Part shown: one piece after another, positions 25,924 to 34,935 of the stretch
Layout: every line of letters starts with the position of its first letter
How positions within the stretch are numbered: position 1 is the stretch's first letter
The notes under the pieces: model-generated
What the model was told of the DNA's origin: nothing
What the model saw: only the letters and a program-made list of their open reading frames with translations
The model's database searches: none
Program-made: the position numbers and the translations under genes
Assembly: GCA_014378765.1 (NCBI GenBank)
Contig: JACMNA010000095.1
Coordinates: 1 to 57,302 of the forward strand
Origin: Bdellovibrio sp.
Lineage (GTDB): Bacteria; Bdellovibrionota; Bdellovibrionia; Bdellovibrionales; Bdellovibrionaceae
Direction: 5' to 3'
DNA length: 57,302 bases

Positions 25924-26304
25924 ATGAGTAAAAATCAGCAGGTCGTGCCTAAAAAGCCAAACGCGCCGGTCATAAGCGAAGTTCTTAACAAACAGCCGAC
26001 CAAAGCCCCGGCCATTCGAGACGTTCAAGCGATTACCGCCTACAAAGATTTAACCGTGCGTGAAAAGCCGTTACCCCCCAATACACATTTAGTGGTGGCC
26101 TTCAGCTTATTTGCAATTTTAGGTTTGGGCATGTTTCTAGGCTCAAATTTATCAAAACCACGCGGCGTAGCCTCAACGATGGGGGGCTTAGTTGCCATTG
26201 GCGAACCGACTCAAGTTGAACATTATCACTACGACAAAACATGTTACAAGGGTGAAGACGGCGAGCAAATTTGCACGACGCGAACAAGTAAGAAATCAAA
26301 TTAG
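25924..26304 (+). CDS. Hypothetical single-span membrane protein
   Basis: A 126-residue protein with a proline- and lysine-rich cytoplasmic N-terminal half (1-58), one membrane segment (about 59-78, LVVAFSLFAILGLGMFLGSNL) and a small outer domain holding two cysteines (YDKTCYKGEDGEQICTTR) that could form a disulfide. The N-terminal tail has repeated short proline motifs (PKKPNAPVI, KQPTKAPAI). No family is recognised. It has a good ribosome binding site, AAGGGG, inside a small hairpin. It converges on the outer membrane protein gene with only 9 bases between stops. Confidence 0.7.
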   Translation: MSKNQQVVPKKPNAPVISEVLNKQPTKAPAIRDVQAITAYKDLTVREKPLPPNTHLVVAFSLFAILGLGMFLGSNLSKPRGVASTMGGLVAIGEPTQVEHYHYDKTCYKGEDGEQICTTRTSKKSN

Positions 26305-26313
26305 ATTTTTTAG

Positions 26314-27087
26314 TTAAAAATTGAAACCTAAAATAGTGACGATGTCATAAATATCTCCGTCTAAACCTGGATTGATGGGATTAATATTATTTCCTTCGGC
26401 GCCAGTTTTAGGTTCAGGAATGCCATCTCGGTTTTCATCAGGAAATTGCACGTAGTGATACGTGGCTTGAATTCCTAAATAAGCTCGCCTGCGCATCAGT
26501 GGAATTTCAATTCCCGCCCCAGCTTTAAAGCCGATGACTTGGTCAGGGGGTACTTCTAGCGAATTGTTGATATTATAAGTTCGAACGTACTGTCCCGCGC
26601 CCGCAAAAAGATACGGATTAAGATCAGCTAAACCTCGAGTAACATTTTCGGTATTGAAATAATATTTTAAGCTTAAGTCAATATTTTGAATGTTCACGGA
26701 ACCCGTATAAGAATTTGAAAAGGTTCGATCACTTTTGTAACTTGAAAAAGCGACATTGTTATCACTGACGCTGTAGCCAAGAGCCGCCGCAATTTGTAAA
26801 TCAAAGAAGTAACTAAATTGCACCCCATAAGTGGCCGTCGGCGAATAGCTTTGTGAAAAACCATTCGTGTAACCGCGGTAACCCAATAAAAAACCAAGCG
26901 TTAAGTAGCGGCCATTTTTAAAAAAATTAATGTCAGCTTCTTCTTCGGCGTCTTGTTCAAACTCGTTGTAATCTGAAAATGGATCAAACGCCTCATCGAC
27001 ATCTTCCTGTGCGCGAGCGTGCTGATGAAATAAGCTCGTCATCAGAACCAAAAGAATTAGAATTTTTTTTAATGATAAAACCTGCAC
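26314..27087 (-). CDS. Outer membrane beta-barrel protein
   Basis: A 257-residue secreted protein. Residues 1-26 form a signal peptide (basic KK, hydrophobic ILILLVLMTSLF, likely cleavage after ARA). An acidic linker follows (EDVDEAFDPFSDYNEFEQDAEEEAD), then alternating hydrophobic/aromatic strands typical of an 8-strand OmpA/OmpW-like barrel: TLGFLLGYRGY, TYGVQFSYFFDLQIAAALGYSV, NIDLSLKYYF, PYLFAGAGQYVRTY, VIGFKAGAGIEI, YLGIQATYHYVQF. It ends with an aromatic residue (ILGFNF), the usual recognition signal for barrel assembly. The function is unknown; it may be structural or a small porin. It is a lone gene divergent from the purine operon. Confidence 0.82.
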   Translation of the reverse strand: MQVLSLKKILILLVLMTSLFHQHARAQEDVDEAFDPFSDYNEFEQDAEEEADINFFKNGRYLTLGFLLGYRGYTNGFSQSYSPTATYGVQFSYFFDLQIAAALGYSVSDNNVAFSSYKSDRTFSNSYTGSVNIQNIDLSLKYYFNTENVTRGLADLNPYLFAGAGQYVRTYNINNSLEVPPDQVIGFKAGAGIEIPLMRRRAYLGIQATYHYVQFPDENRDGIPEPKTGAEGNNINPINPGLDGDIYDIVTILGFNF

Positions 27088-27102
27088 AAATTTTATTGTG
27101 AA

Positions 27103-27130
27103 TTGATCTGACCTTGAGTTGTATTAAAAT
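27103..27130 (+). promoter_or_regulatory. Possible sigma-70 promoter of the purine operon
   Basis: TTGATC at 27103-27108 and TAAAAT at 27125-27130 are 16 bases apart and match the -35 and -10 consensus at 4 and 5 of 6 positions. They lie about 100 bases before the purM start. I see no familiar purine riboswitch or PurR box in the leader, so regulation is not evident. Confidence 0.4.
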
Positions 27131-27230
27131 CATAAAAAAATCACTGTTTTAGTCTTGAAGCGTTAATGAAAAATTATCTGTTCGGGACCACACCAAGCTG
27201 GTAATTTTGTAAGAACTCTGGGGGATACGG

Positions 27231-28295
27231 TTGATCGACTACAAAAAAAGTGGTGTCGACATTCAAGCTGGTGATGATTTGGTTTCATGGCTGCAGCAAC
27301 CAGCAGAAAAACCTCATCCGGGCGCCCATTCAAAATCTACAACTAGCGTTACACCTTCAATACTTAAAGTAAAATCTGATGTTCCCGATATAAAGTCGCG
27401 CGTGGTGTCTGGAATCGGTGGATTTGCCGCCTTATTCGATGGACGTTTTCAAAATATGCAAAAACCCCTTCTTATTTCGTGTACAGACGGAGTGGGAACA
27501 AAAGTAAAAGTGGCCAGCCACTTCGGTGATTTTTCTACCGTCGGCCAAGATTTAGTCGGAATGTGTGCTAACGACCTCATTTGCACGGGCGGAACTCCGC
27601 TTTTCTTCTTAGATTACTACGCCGTTGAAAAATTAAATTTAGAACACGCCCAAAGTTTTTTAACTAGCATTCGTAACGCCTGCGAACGATCGCACATGGT
27701 ATTGATCGGCGGCGAAACGGCGGAAATGCCAGGAGTTTATCAACCGGGTGATTTTGATTGCGCGGGTTTTTCAGTGGGCGTTGTCGATCAAGAAAAAATG
27801 TGGGGAGCCCACCGCGTACAAGCTAATGATGTGGTGATCGGTTTAGAAAGCTCGGGCTTTCACAGCAATGGTTTCTCTTTAATAAGAAAAGTATTTGCCG
27901 GTGAATTTGATAAATACCGTCAGTGGTTATTAGAGCCCACGCGGCTTTACGTTGAAGCTGCTTTGCATTTAAAAAATGATTTCGAAATTCATGCGGCCGC
28001 GCATATGACCGGCGGCGGAATCGATAATTTACCGCGCGTCTTGCCAGAACATTTGAAGGCCGTCTTAAACAAATGGGAATTGCCAGAGTGTTTTAGGGAA
28101 GTGCAGAAACGTTCGGGCCTGAGCGATCAAGCCATGCGTGAAACTTTCAATTGTGGCATTGGCCTTACGCTGATTGTGCCGGCGGGTAGTGAACTTAAAA
28201 TTATTGAAAAATTGCGTAGTTTAAATTATCCCGCGCAAGTCTTAGGAAAAATTACGTCGCGAATGCCAGAGGAGGCGCATGTCAGTTGGGTTTAG
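27231..28295 (+). CDS. purM: Phosphoribosylformylglycinamidine cyclo-ligase (AIR synthetase)
   Basis: PurM closes the imidazole ring to give aminoimidazole ribotide in purine synthesis. The 354-residue protein begins with the family start YKKSGVDIQAGDDLV and shows GIGGFAALFDG, SCTDGVGTKVKVA, GEMPG-type GGETAEMPGVYQ, SGFHSNGFSL and MTGGGIDNLPRVLP, all standard. The start codon is TTG at 27231, the only suitable one, preceded by GGGGGAT. It overlaps purN by 17 bases and opens a nine-gene purine run with almost no gaps. Confidence 0.97.
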   Translation: MIDYKKSGVDIQAGDDLVSWLQQPAEKPHPGAHSKSTTSVTPSILKVKSDVPDIKSRVVSGIGGFAALFDGRFQNMQKPLLISCTDGVGTKVKVASHFGDFSTVGQDLVGMCANDLICTGGTPLFFLDYYAVEKLNLEHAQSFLTSIRNACERSHMVLIGGETAEMPGVYQPGDFDCAGFSVGVVDQEKMWGAHRVQANDVVIGLESSGFHSNGFSLIRKVFAGEFDKYRQWLLEPTRLYVEAALHLKNDFEIHAAAHMTGGGIDNLPRVLPEHLKAVLNKWELPECFREVQKRSGLSDQAMRETFNCGIGLTLIVPAGSELKIIEKLRSLNYPAQVLGKITSRMPEEAHVSWV

Positions 28296-28833
28296 AAAAC
28301 CAGTTCGTGTTGCGGTTTTCATTTCGGGCGGCGGCTCGACCCTTCAGGCTTTATTAGAGATGCACCATCAGTTTGAAATCGCGCTTGTCGTCAGTAATCG
28401 AAAAAATGCGCCGGGCCTATTGAAGGCTCGCCGCTTTGGAAAACCGATATTTGTTCAAGCAAAAGATTTTAGTTTCGATGAGCTTACTAAAAAATTAAAA
28501 TCTTTTGGCATTGAGCGCATAATTTTAGCCGGTTACATGAAAATTGTGCCGGCGAATTTTGTTGAACAGTGGAAATTTAAAATTTTAAATATTCATCCTA
28601 GTTTGCTTCCGAATTTACCCGGATTGAATGCGGCCGAGCGTAGTTATGCAGCGGGCGGTCCAATGGGCGTTTCAATTCACTTTGTTACGGCCGAAATGGA
28701 TGCCGGGCCGTTGTTTCTACAACAAACCAGTTTAGCTGATGCGCGCTCACTCTCAATCGGTGAAGCTGAGATTTTTTTACGCCGGACCGAACAGCACTTG
28801 CTACGCGAAATGGTATTGAGGTCAGTCGCATGA
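28279..28833 (+). CDS. purN: Phosphoribosylglycinamide formyltransferase
   Basis: PurN transfers a formyl group from 10-formyltetrahydrofolate to GAR. The protein starts with VRVAVFISGGGSTLQALLE (phosphate-binding loop), and carries the catalytic cluster as N-x-H in LNIHPSLLPNLPG and the Asp in TAEMDAGPLFLQQ, together with the HFVT segment. At 184 residues it is shorter than the common 200-215 because the C-terminal helix region is reduced. It overlaps purM by 17 bases and the next, unknown gene by 4. Confidence 0.95.
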   Translation: MSVGFRKPVRVAVFISGGGSTLQALLEMHHQFEIALVVSNRKNAPGLLKARRFGKPIFVQAKDFSFDELTKKLKSFGIERIILAGYMKIVPANFVEQWKFKILNIHPSLLPNLPGLNAAERSYAAGGPMGVSIHFVTAEMDAGPLFLQQTSLADARSLSIGEAEIFLRRTEQHLLREMVLRSVA

Positions 28834-29816
28834 AATTAGCTTATGTTGGCTACGACCAAAATGTTTTACGATCGAGTGCGGTGCTTGCTGATATCTTTGC
28901 TGAAATTGAATTCTTTTTAATTGAGCCTGATCGTGCCCCCCTTCAGCAAGTTTTTGACGAGTTACCAATACTAACTCATCCGCACTGCATTCCGGCCGAA
29001 AAAGAATATCAAACTGAACATCACGCTTACGCTTTGCAAGAAATTAAGAAGCAGTATGGGCATTTTAAATGGCACTTGCTTAATGAGATGAAAAAGCTGA
29101 AGGAAATGAAAACAAAAAAAGGCGAACTTGCGAAGCCTGCACGCGCCGTTAATTCGGCCAGTACTTTTAAGGTCAGTGCCTTTAAAGAGGTGCGGGATAT
29201 ATTTTTTGATTCTAGAAAGCAAAAGGCCGTATTCGAAAAAGTATCGCAAGGGATTAACGAATATGATTACGTGATTTTTGAAAATCACCAATTGGTGGCG
29301 AGCGTGCTAAAGCAATCGGGAATAAAAGTATTTAGCTCGGCACCCCTGCATTCACACCTTTGGTATTCGATTGAATTTACCTATCAAAAAAATACGCCGC
29401 ATATTGGACTTTTACCCGAGCGTAGCTTTCTACTGGTCAAAGACCGCCAATATGAAACGCTAGTCGACAATTGGTATGGCTGCCACGCACGGCAAGATAC
29501 TTTTACCGTGCAACAGTGGGTTCCGATAAATCAATATCAAAACTTAGACTATATGAAATTTATGTTAGAGCGTACGCGCGACGAGCTTTCAAGAAAATTA
29601 GACTTTATTGAATTACTAGAATTTAAAAAGTCTTACGTGCAGACTTCGGCCGGCTATCGCCAACAATTGGGAACCCTAAAAAATAATAAGTTGTCGGCCG
29701 TACTTCCTTCATTTGCATTTTGGTCGCAAGCGCAAATTGATCAAACCATCACTTACTTAATGGAGCCTAAAATTAAAAAATTAGATAAAATTCAATTGCA
29801 GCGGGGCTTAGCGTGA
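28830..29816 (+). CDS. Unknown protein embedded in the purine operon
   Basis: A 328-residue soluble protein I cannot assign. It starts MKLAYVGYDQNVLRSSAVLADIF, a strand-helix pattern that could open a Rossmann-like domain but lacks a clear glycine-rich loop. A lysine-rich helix follows at about 90-120 (KKLKEMKTKKGELAKPARAV), then IFENHQLVASVLKQSGIKVFSSAPLHSHLWY, GLLPERSFLLVKDRQY, and a C-terminal helical region. There is no signal peptide or membrane span. The start overlaps purN by 4 bases (ATGA) and the end overlaps purB by 4 (GTGA), so its production is tied to the pathway. It does not look like PurD, PurH, PurE or PurK, the purine enzymes missing from this run. Confidence 0.85.
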   Translation: MKLAYVGYDQNVLRSSAVLADIFAEIEFFLIEPDRAPLQQVFDELPILTHPHCIPAEKEYQTEHHAYALQEIKKQYGHFKWHLLNEMKKLKEMKTKKGELAKPARAVNSASTFKVSAFKEVRDIFFDSRKQKAVFEKVSQGINEYDYVIFENHQLVASVLKQSGIKVFSSAPLHSHLWYSIEFTYQKNTPHIGLLPERSFLLVKDRQYETLVDNWYGCHARQDTFTVQQWVPINQYQNLDYMKFMLERTRDELSRKLDFIELLEFKKSYVQTSAGYRQQLGTLKNNKLSAVLPSFAFWSQAQIDQTITYLMEPKIKKLDKIQLQRGLA

Positions 29817-31105
29817 TTGCGCGTTATTCGACTGAAAAAATGTCGGCCCTGTTTGCCCTCGAAAGCCGTTTTGAATTTATGAAACAAGTTGAAATTGAGT
29901 GTGCCCTCGTGCAAGCCGATATGGGTCTTATTCCCAAAAAAGCAGCGCTTGATATAAAAAAGAAATCAAAATTTCAACTGGCTCGTATCTTAGAAATTGA
30001 AAAGACGACCAAACATGATGTGATCGCGTTTGTTTCTAACTTGGCCGAAAATGTCGGACCTAGCGGAAGATATATTCATTACGGACTGACTAGCTCTGAC
30101 GTTTTAGATACCGCTTTAAGTTTACAGATTAATGAGGGCCTTGAAGTTTTAAAAGTCAGCGTTGTTCAATTGCAAAAAACTTTAATCAAAAAAATTAATG
30201 AACACAAAGGAACGATTTGCGCGGGCCGGACCCACGGAATCTACGCGGAGATCACCACTTTTGGTTTTAAATTGGCCGGCTACTTAGAAGAATTGAAAAG
30301 AAATACTATACGTGTTGAACGGGCTCAGGCTGGCATCCAAATTTGTAAGCTGAGTGGCGCGGTGGGAACATCGTCAGCTTTGCCAATAGACTTCGAAGCG
30401 AAAGTCGCGAAAAATTTAAAATTAAAAGTTGAGCCCTTTGCCACGCAAGTCATTCCGCGTGATCGACACGCCGAGGTTCTTTTAAGTTTGGCTTTATTAA
30501 CAACTGGCTACGAAAGGTTGGCGGTTGAACTTCGTCACCTGCAACGCAGCGAAGTTTCGGAAGTAATCGAGGGCTTTACGCCCGGCCAAAAAGGCTCATC
30601 GGCTATGCCTCATAAGAAAAACCCCATCAGCGCCGAAAATATAACGGGCCTAGCGCGCCTCATGCGCAGTTACTCGCAAGCAGCTTTAGAAAATATAAGC
30701 TTGTGGCATGAGCGCGATATTAGTCATTCATCGGTCGAGCGCGTGATTTTGCCCGATGCCTTTCAGCTGGCGCATTATATGACTTTACGACTTAATGATT
30801 TGATCGCGGGATTATTTGTCGACAAAGAAAAAATGCTAGCGAATACGCAGTTATTGGGCGGCGTATTGTATTCTTCTCATTTACTGCTTCATTTAGTCGA
30901 AAAGAAAAATAAAACGCGCGAAGACGCTTACATGTTGGTACAAAGACTTTCGCATGGACTTAAAGGTAACGAACATTTAAGTCAGGCCATTCAAAAAGAT
31001 AGCGAAGCTAAAAAATTATTTAGTCAGAAAGAATTAGACGAAATATTTTCAGGGCAAAAGCATCTGAAATCAATTCAAGGTCGGCTTGCAAAATACTTAA
31101 GTTAG
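29813..31105 (+). CDS. purB: Adenylosuccinate lyase
   Basis: PurB removes fumarate from SAICAR and from adenylosuccinate. The 430-residue protein carries the fumarase/aspartase superfamily signature GSSAMPHKKNP (261-271) with the catalytic serine, a conserved histidine at RTHG (H141) and the SSDVLDTA segment near 94-101. The start is a GTG overlapping the preceding stop. The C-terminal part (LKGNEHLSQAI, SGQKHLKSIQGRLAKYL) resembles the short PurB branch of Bacillus and Thermotoga. It is followed by purC after 7 bases. Confidence 0.97.
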   Translation: MIARYSTEKMSALFALESRFEFMKQVEIECALVQADMGLIPKKAALDIKKKSKFQLARILEIEKTTKHDVIAFVSNLAENVGPSGRYIHYGLTSSDVLDTALSLQINEGLEVLKVSVVQLQKTLIKKINEHKGTICAGRTHGIYAEITTFGFKLAGYLEELKRNTIRVERAQAGIQICKLSGAVGTSSALPIDFEAKVAKNLKLKVEPFATQVIPRDRHAEVLLSLALLTTGYERLAVELRHLQRSEVSEVIEGFTPGQKGSSAMPHKKNPISAENITGLARLMRSYSQAALENISLWHERDISHSSVERVILPDAFQLAHYMTLRLNDLIAGLFVDKEKMLANTQLLGGVLYSSHLLLHLVEKKNKTREDAYMLVQRLSHGLKGNEHLSQAIQKDSEAKKLFSQKELDEIFSGQKHLKSIQGRLAKYLS

Positions 31106-31112
31106 GAGTGGT

Positions 31113-31832
31113 ATGTTAAAAAAAGAATTACTTTATGAAGGTAAAGCAAAAAAAATCTTCAAGACCGAAAACGATTTAGAATTGTTGATGGAGTATAAAG
31201 ATAGCTTAACGGCCTTTAACGCATTAAAAAAGGGTGAATTCGCCGGTAAAGGCGCGCTGAATTGTAAGATTTCAACTTTGATTTTTGAGACGCTTTCTAA
31301 AAACCAAGTGAAGCATCACTGGCTTAAAACTTTAGAAGGTAATCAGATGTTGGTGCAGAAAACCACAATCATTCCTTTGGAAGTTGTCGTTCGAAATGTG
31401 ATTGCGGGCTCGCTTGCTAAAAAGCTTGGGCGCAAAGAAGGTGAAACTTTAGTTCAGCCGCTAGTTGAATTTTATTATAAAGATGATGCCTTAGCTGACC
31501 CGTTTGTTAGTGACGATCAAATTGTCGCAATGGGCTGGGCTGATTTAGCCACCCTTGAACACTTAAAAAAAGAAGCTGGAAAAATCAATCAAGTTTTAAA
31601 ATCGATGTTTGAAAAAATTGGCCTAAAACTTGTTGATTTCAAAACTGAGTTCGGTCGCAATGCCAAGCAAGAAATTATTTTGGCCGATGAAATTAGTCCC
31701 GATTGCATGCGCCTATGGGATTTAGAAACCAATAAAAAAATGGATAAAGATCGGTTTCGCCAAGACCTGGGTGAAGTGGAAGAGTCTTACCAAGAAGTCT
31801 ATCAACGATTACAAAAAGGAACGCAAATATGA
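31113..31832 (+). CDS. purC: SAICAR synthetase
   Basis: PurC ligates aspartate to CAIR using ATP. The 239 residues show the start LLYEGKAKKIFKT, the DSLTAFNALKKGEFAGKGALN substrate region, EVVVRNVIAGSLAKK, and the metal/ATP block LILADEIS-type sequence EIILADEISPDCMRLWD. The length matches the bacterial single-domain form. A GGAG ribosome binding site precedes the start, and the stop overlaps purS by 4 bases. Confidence 0.97.
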   Translation: MLKKELLYEGKAKKIFKTENDLELLMEYKDSLTAFNALKKGEFAGKGALNCKISTLIFETLSKNQVKHHWLKTLEGNQMLVQKTTIIPLEVVVRNVIAGSLAKKLGRKEGETLVQPLVEFYYKDDALADPFVSDDQIVAMGWADLATLEHLKKEAGKINQVLKSMFEKIGLKLVDFKTEFGRNAKQEIILADEISPDCMRLWDLETNKKMDKDRFRQDLGEVEESYQEVYQRLQKGTQI

Positions 31833-32068
31833 AGGTCGGAATTAAAATCATGCCCCGTGATGTGATCTTAGATACGCAAGGACGAGCGGTCGAAAGCTCG
31901 ATGAAATCAAATGGCTTTGAGCTGCTTTCATGCCGCGTTGGAAAATACGTTGAAGTCACGGTGGCCAGTGAAAATAAGGCTGAGGCGCAAAGCCAAGTTG
32001 AAAAAATGCTAAAAGAGGGCGGGCTGTATAATCCCCTGATCGAGAAGTTTGAAATTCAGATAAACTAG
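31829..32068 (+). CDS. purS: Phosphoribosylformylglycinamidine synthase subunit PurS
   Basis: PurS is the small bridging subunit that holds PurL and PurQ together in the three-part FGAM synthetase. The 79-residue protein has the family features VGIKIMPRDVILDTQGRAVESSMKSNGF and the closing YNPLIEKFEIQI. Its presence fits the split PurQ and short PurL next door. It overlaps purC by 4 bases and is followed by purQ after 9 bases with an AGGAG ribosome binding site. Confidence 0.95.
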   Translation: MKVGIKIMPRDVILDTQGRAVESSMKSNGFELLSCRVGKYVEVTVASENKAEAQSQVEKMLKEGGLYNPLIEKFEIQIN

Positions 32069-32077
32069 GAGTTTTTA

Positions 32078-32737
32078 ATGAGTTTAGGTACGAAATTAAA
32101 AATCGGCATTACGCGATTCTTAGGTACGAACTGCGACGAAGACGTTCGCAAGTGGTTGCAATCGTTATCGGCGGATACGACCTATCTTTGGTTTGAAGAT
32201 CAATTTGATGTTAACCATTACGATATGATTGTTTTGCCGGGTGGATTTAGTCACGGCGATTACTTGCGCTGTGGGGCTATGGCCGCACAAACGCCGGTCA
32301 TGAAATCGGTAAAAGAATTTGCAAAAAAAGACAAACCGATTTTAGGCATTTGTAATGGATTTCAAATTTTATGCGAAGCCGGGCTTTTGCCCGGAGCGCT
32401 GCTAAGAAATAAAGAATTACGCTTTAAAGACCAGTGGGTGCAATTACAAGTTAATAATAATCAAAATCCCTTCGCCAAAAAGACTGAAGTGGGTCAAACC
32501 TTAAAACTTCCCATCGCACACGGTGATGGAAACTATTACGCCGATAGCGAAACATTAAAAAAATTAAAAGATAACAATCAAATTTGGCTGACCTATAAAG
32601 ATAATAATCCGAATGGAGCCTTAATGGATATTGCGGGAATTACAAATGAGAAACATAATATTTGTGCCTTGATGCCTCACCCAGAACGAGCCCTCTACGA
32701 GTGGATGGGTTCTTGCGATGGAGCTTTTTTACTATGA
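32078..32737 (+). CDS. purQ: Phosphoribosylformylglycinamidine synthase subunit PurQ
   Basis: PurQ is the class I glutaminase that gives ammonia to PurL. The 219 residues show IGITRFLGTNCDED, the oxyanion region LPGGFSHGDYLRCGAMAA, the nucleophile elbow LGICNGFQILCEAG with C92, and the His-Glu pair in MPHPERAL near the C-terminus. The length is typical of the stand-alone subunit. The stop overlaps the purL start by 4 bases (ATGA). Confidence 0.97.
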   Translation: MSLGTKLKIGITRFLGTNCDEDVRKWLQSLSADTTYLWFEDQFDVNHYDMIVLPGGFSHGDYLRCGAMAAQTPVMKSVKEFAKKDKPILGICNGFQILCEAGLLPGALLRNKELRFKDQWVQLQVNNNQNPFAKKTEVGQTLKLPIAHGDGNYYADSETLKKLKDNNQIWLTYKDNNPNGALMDIAGITNEKHNICALMPHPERALYEWMGSCDGAFLL

Positions 32738-34935
32738 GTAATAAAACTTTAGCAAACGAACACGAACACGAACAGAAGTTAAAAACTTATCGGCTTAGTT
32801 CCGACGAATATCAAATGATGACAACCCTTTTAAAGCGAGAACCTCATGCAATTGAGTGGGCTTTGTTTTCGGCCTTGTGGAGTGAACACTGCAGCTACAA
32901 ATCTTCAAAAATGCATTTGCGAAAATTTTCCTTTAGAAATGAAAGTACGCCCGAGATGGACGGTGAGAATGCGGGAGTGGTTGATTTAGGCTTCGGCGAA
33001 AAAATTGCGTTCAAAATGGAAAGCCATAATCACCCTAGTTTCATTGAACCCGTTCAAGGTGCCGCTACGGGCGTGGGTGGAATTTTGCGCGATATCTTTA
33101 CCATGGGTGCACGTCCCATCATGACGGCTGATTATCTTTGTTTCGGTGAAGTCGATGCGCCTCGAATGAAAGATTTAATGAAAGGCGTCGTTCGCGGAAT
33201 TTCAATGTACGGAAATTGCGTGGGTGTGCCGACGGTGACCGGCCAAACCAACTTTCACGCGCGCTACAATAAAAATATTTTAGTCAATGCCCTCAATGTT
33301 GGGTACTTTGCTCCGGGTCAAAAAATGGCTTTATCGGGCGCCAGTGGGCCCGGTAATTTAGTCGTCTACGTCGGCGCTAAAACCGGACGCGACGGCGTAC
33401 ACGGCGCTTCCATGGCGTCGGCTTCGTTTGATGACGACTCCGAATCAAAACGACCGAATGTGCAAATCGGTGATCCTTTCTACGAAAAGTTATTAATCGA
33501 AGCGTGCCTACAGATTTTAGATCAAGAACTTGTGGTCGCGATGCAAGATATGGGCGCTGCGGGTTTAACCAGCTCAAGTTTTGAAATGGCCGCGAAAGGG
33601 CAAGTAGGTCTTGTCATCGATCTCAAAAAAGTTCCACTGCGCGATTCTTCAATGACGGCTGAAGATATTTTATTGTCTGAAAGCCAAGAGCGGATGCTAC
33701 TGATCTGCGAACCTAAAAACTTTGAAAGTATCAAAAATACCTTTAAAAAATGGAACTTAGACGCCGTTATTTTGGGTGAAGTTCAGAAAGAGCGAAAAGT
33801 AAAACTCCAGTGGGGTGTAGAAACACTCACTGATATTGACCCAGACCTCATTATTGAAAAAGCCCCTCGGTATGAGCGCCCTTACCAAAGGTGGGCGTCG
33901 CCTCGTAAAGTTGAGCAACTTGCAACTCCAACCTTTCGCCCAAGCGAACTGATTCAAAAATTAACGAAAAGTTTTAAACTGAATCAAGCGCACTGGATTC
34001 ACAATCAGTACGACCAGCGGGTCGGCGCCCGAACCGCGATGGCGTGTGAAAGTTCGGTAGCATTTGCGCGCCTTGATCATTCGGGCCGAGGCCTTGGTTT
34101 AGCCGTCGGTTGCCGACCCGAAGTGATGCAAATGGACGCCGAGGTCGGGGCGCTGGATGCTGTCTACTATCCAGCTTTTCAATTAGCGCTGAAAGGCGCA
34201 GAAACATTAGCAATTACCGATTGTCTGAACTTTGGAAATCCGCAAAAACCCGAAATCATGAGCGAGTTCGTCGCAAGCGTCGAAGCGATTGCCTTAGCCA
34301 GTCGCAAGCTCAATGCGCCCGTAATCAGTGGCAATGTAAGCTTTTACAACGAAACTTTAGAAGAAAATATTATTTCAACGCCTGCCACCGGTGTGGTGGC
34401 CATTCGAGATTCAGTAGAAAATTTAATTTCAGATCAATTTCAAGCGCCCTTTGAAAGTTTGATCGCAGTGCAAATGAAGTGGGTTGAATCGTGGACCGCG
34501 GTGATGGCCGCCGACAAAAAAGTTTCTTCATTTAAACAAAGCCCTGGTTGTGATGTTCCTGACTTTATTAAGCAATGCAGTCAGATGGATGCGGAATTTA
34601 AAAAATTAGATCTGCCCATCTCAAGTATTAAAGCCATTGGCCTGGGCGGAATTGCCACAACGTGTTTGAAAATGACAACGGATGCGATTGGCTTTGATTT
34701 AAGTTATGATTTGAATGGAAATCAAGAAGCAGATTTATTCAAAGATAGTTTTTATGGTTTCATCGTTTCCACCGGGGATAATGAAAAGACGGCAAGTTTT
34801 TTAAAATCTCACTTTAAGAATTTAAACGTCGAGATAAAAAAGATTGGCGAAACGACAAATCAGAAAATAACTTTAAGTACTTCGACGCAGATTGAACCAA
34901 ATCAATTTCGAACCGACTACCTGAAGGGACTCTAA
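32734..34935 (+). CDS. purL: Phosphoribosylformylglycinamidine synthase subunit PurL (small form)
   Basis: PurL carries out the ATP-dependent amidation of FGAR. I start it at the ATG at 32734, which forms ATGA with the purQ stop and gives 733 residues; an in-frame ATG at 32662 would add 24 residues that merely read through the end of purQ. Family blocks are LWSEHCSYKSSKMHLR, ESHNHPSFIEPVQGAATGVGGILRDIFTMGARPI, GASMASASF, QDMGAAGLTSSSFEMA and the second ATP-fold repeat after about residue 420 (VGCRPEVMQMDAEVGA, NFGNPQKPEIM, GNVSFYNET). It is the small PurL that needs PurS and PurQ, both encoded just upstream. It overlaps purF by 1 base. Confidence 0.97.
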   Translation: MSNKTLANEHEHEQKLKTYRLSSDEYQMMTTLLKREPHAIEWALFSALWSEHCSYKSSKMHLRKFSFRNESTPEMDGENAGVVDLGFGEKIAFKMESHNHPSFIEPVQGAATGVGGILRDIFTMGARPIMTADYLCFGEVDAPRMKDLMKGVVRGISMYGNCVGVPTVTGQTNFHARYNKNILVNALNVGYFAPGQKMALSGASGPGNLVVYVGAKTGRDGVHGASMASASFDDDSESKRPNVQIGDPFYEKLLIEACLQILDQELVVAMQDMGAAGLTSSSFEMAAKGQVGLVIDLKKVPLRDSSMTAEDILLSESQERMLLICEPKNFESIKNTFKKWNLDAVILGEVQKERKVKLQWGVETLTDIDPDLIIEKAPRYERPYQRWASPRKVEQLATPTFRPSELIQKLTKSFKLNQAHWIHNQYDQRVGARTAMACESSVAFARLDHSGRGLGLAVGCRPEVMQMDAEVGALDAVYYPAFQLALKGAETLAITDCLNFGNPQKPEIMSEFVASVEAIALASRKLNAPVISGNVSFYNETLEENIISTPATGVVAIRDSVENLISDQFQAPFESLIAVQMKWVESWTAVMAADKKVSSFKQSPGCDVPDFIKQCSQMDAEFKKLDLPISSIKAIGLGGIATTCLKMTTDAIGFDLSYDLNGNQEADLFKDSFYGFIVSTGDNEKTASFLKSHFKNLNVEIKKIGETTNQKITLSTSTQIEPNQFRTDYLKGL

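Noticed and set aside
32662-32733. Longer purL start giving 24 extra N-terminal residues
   Set aside because: The extra residues are only the end of purQ read in another frame; the ATG at 32734 gives the ATGA junction and the expected N-terminus.
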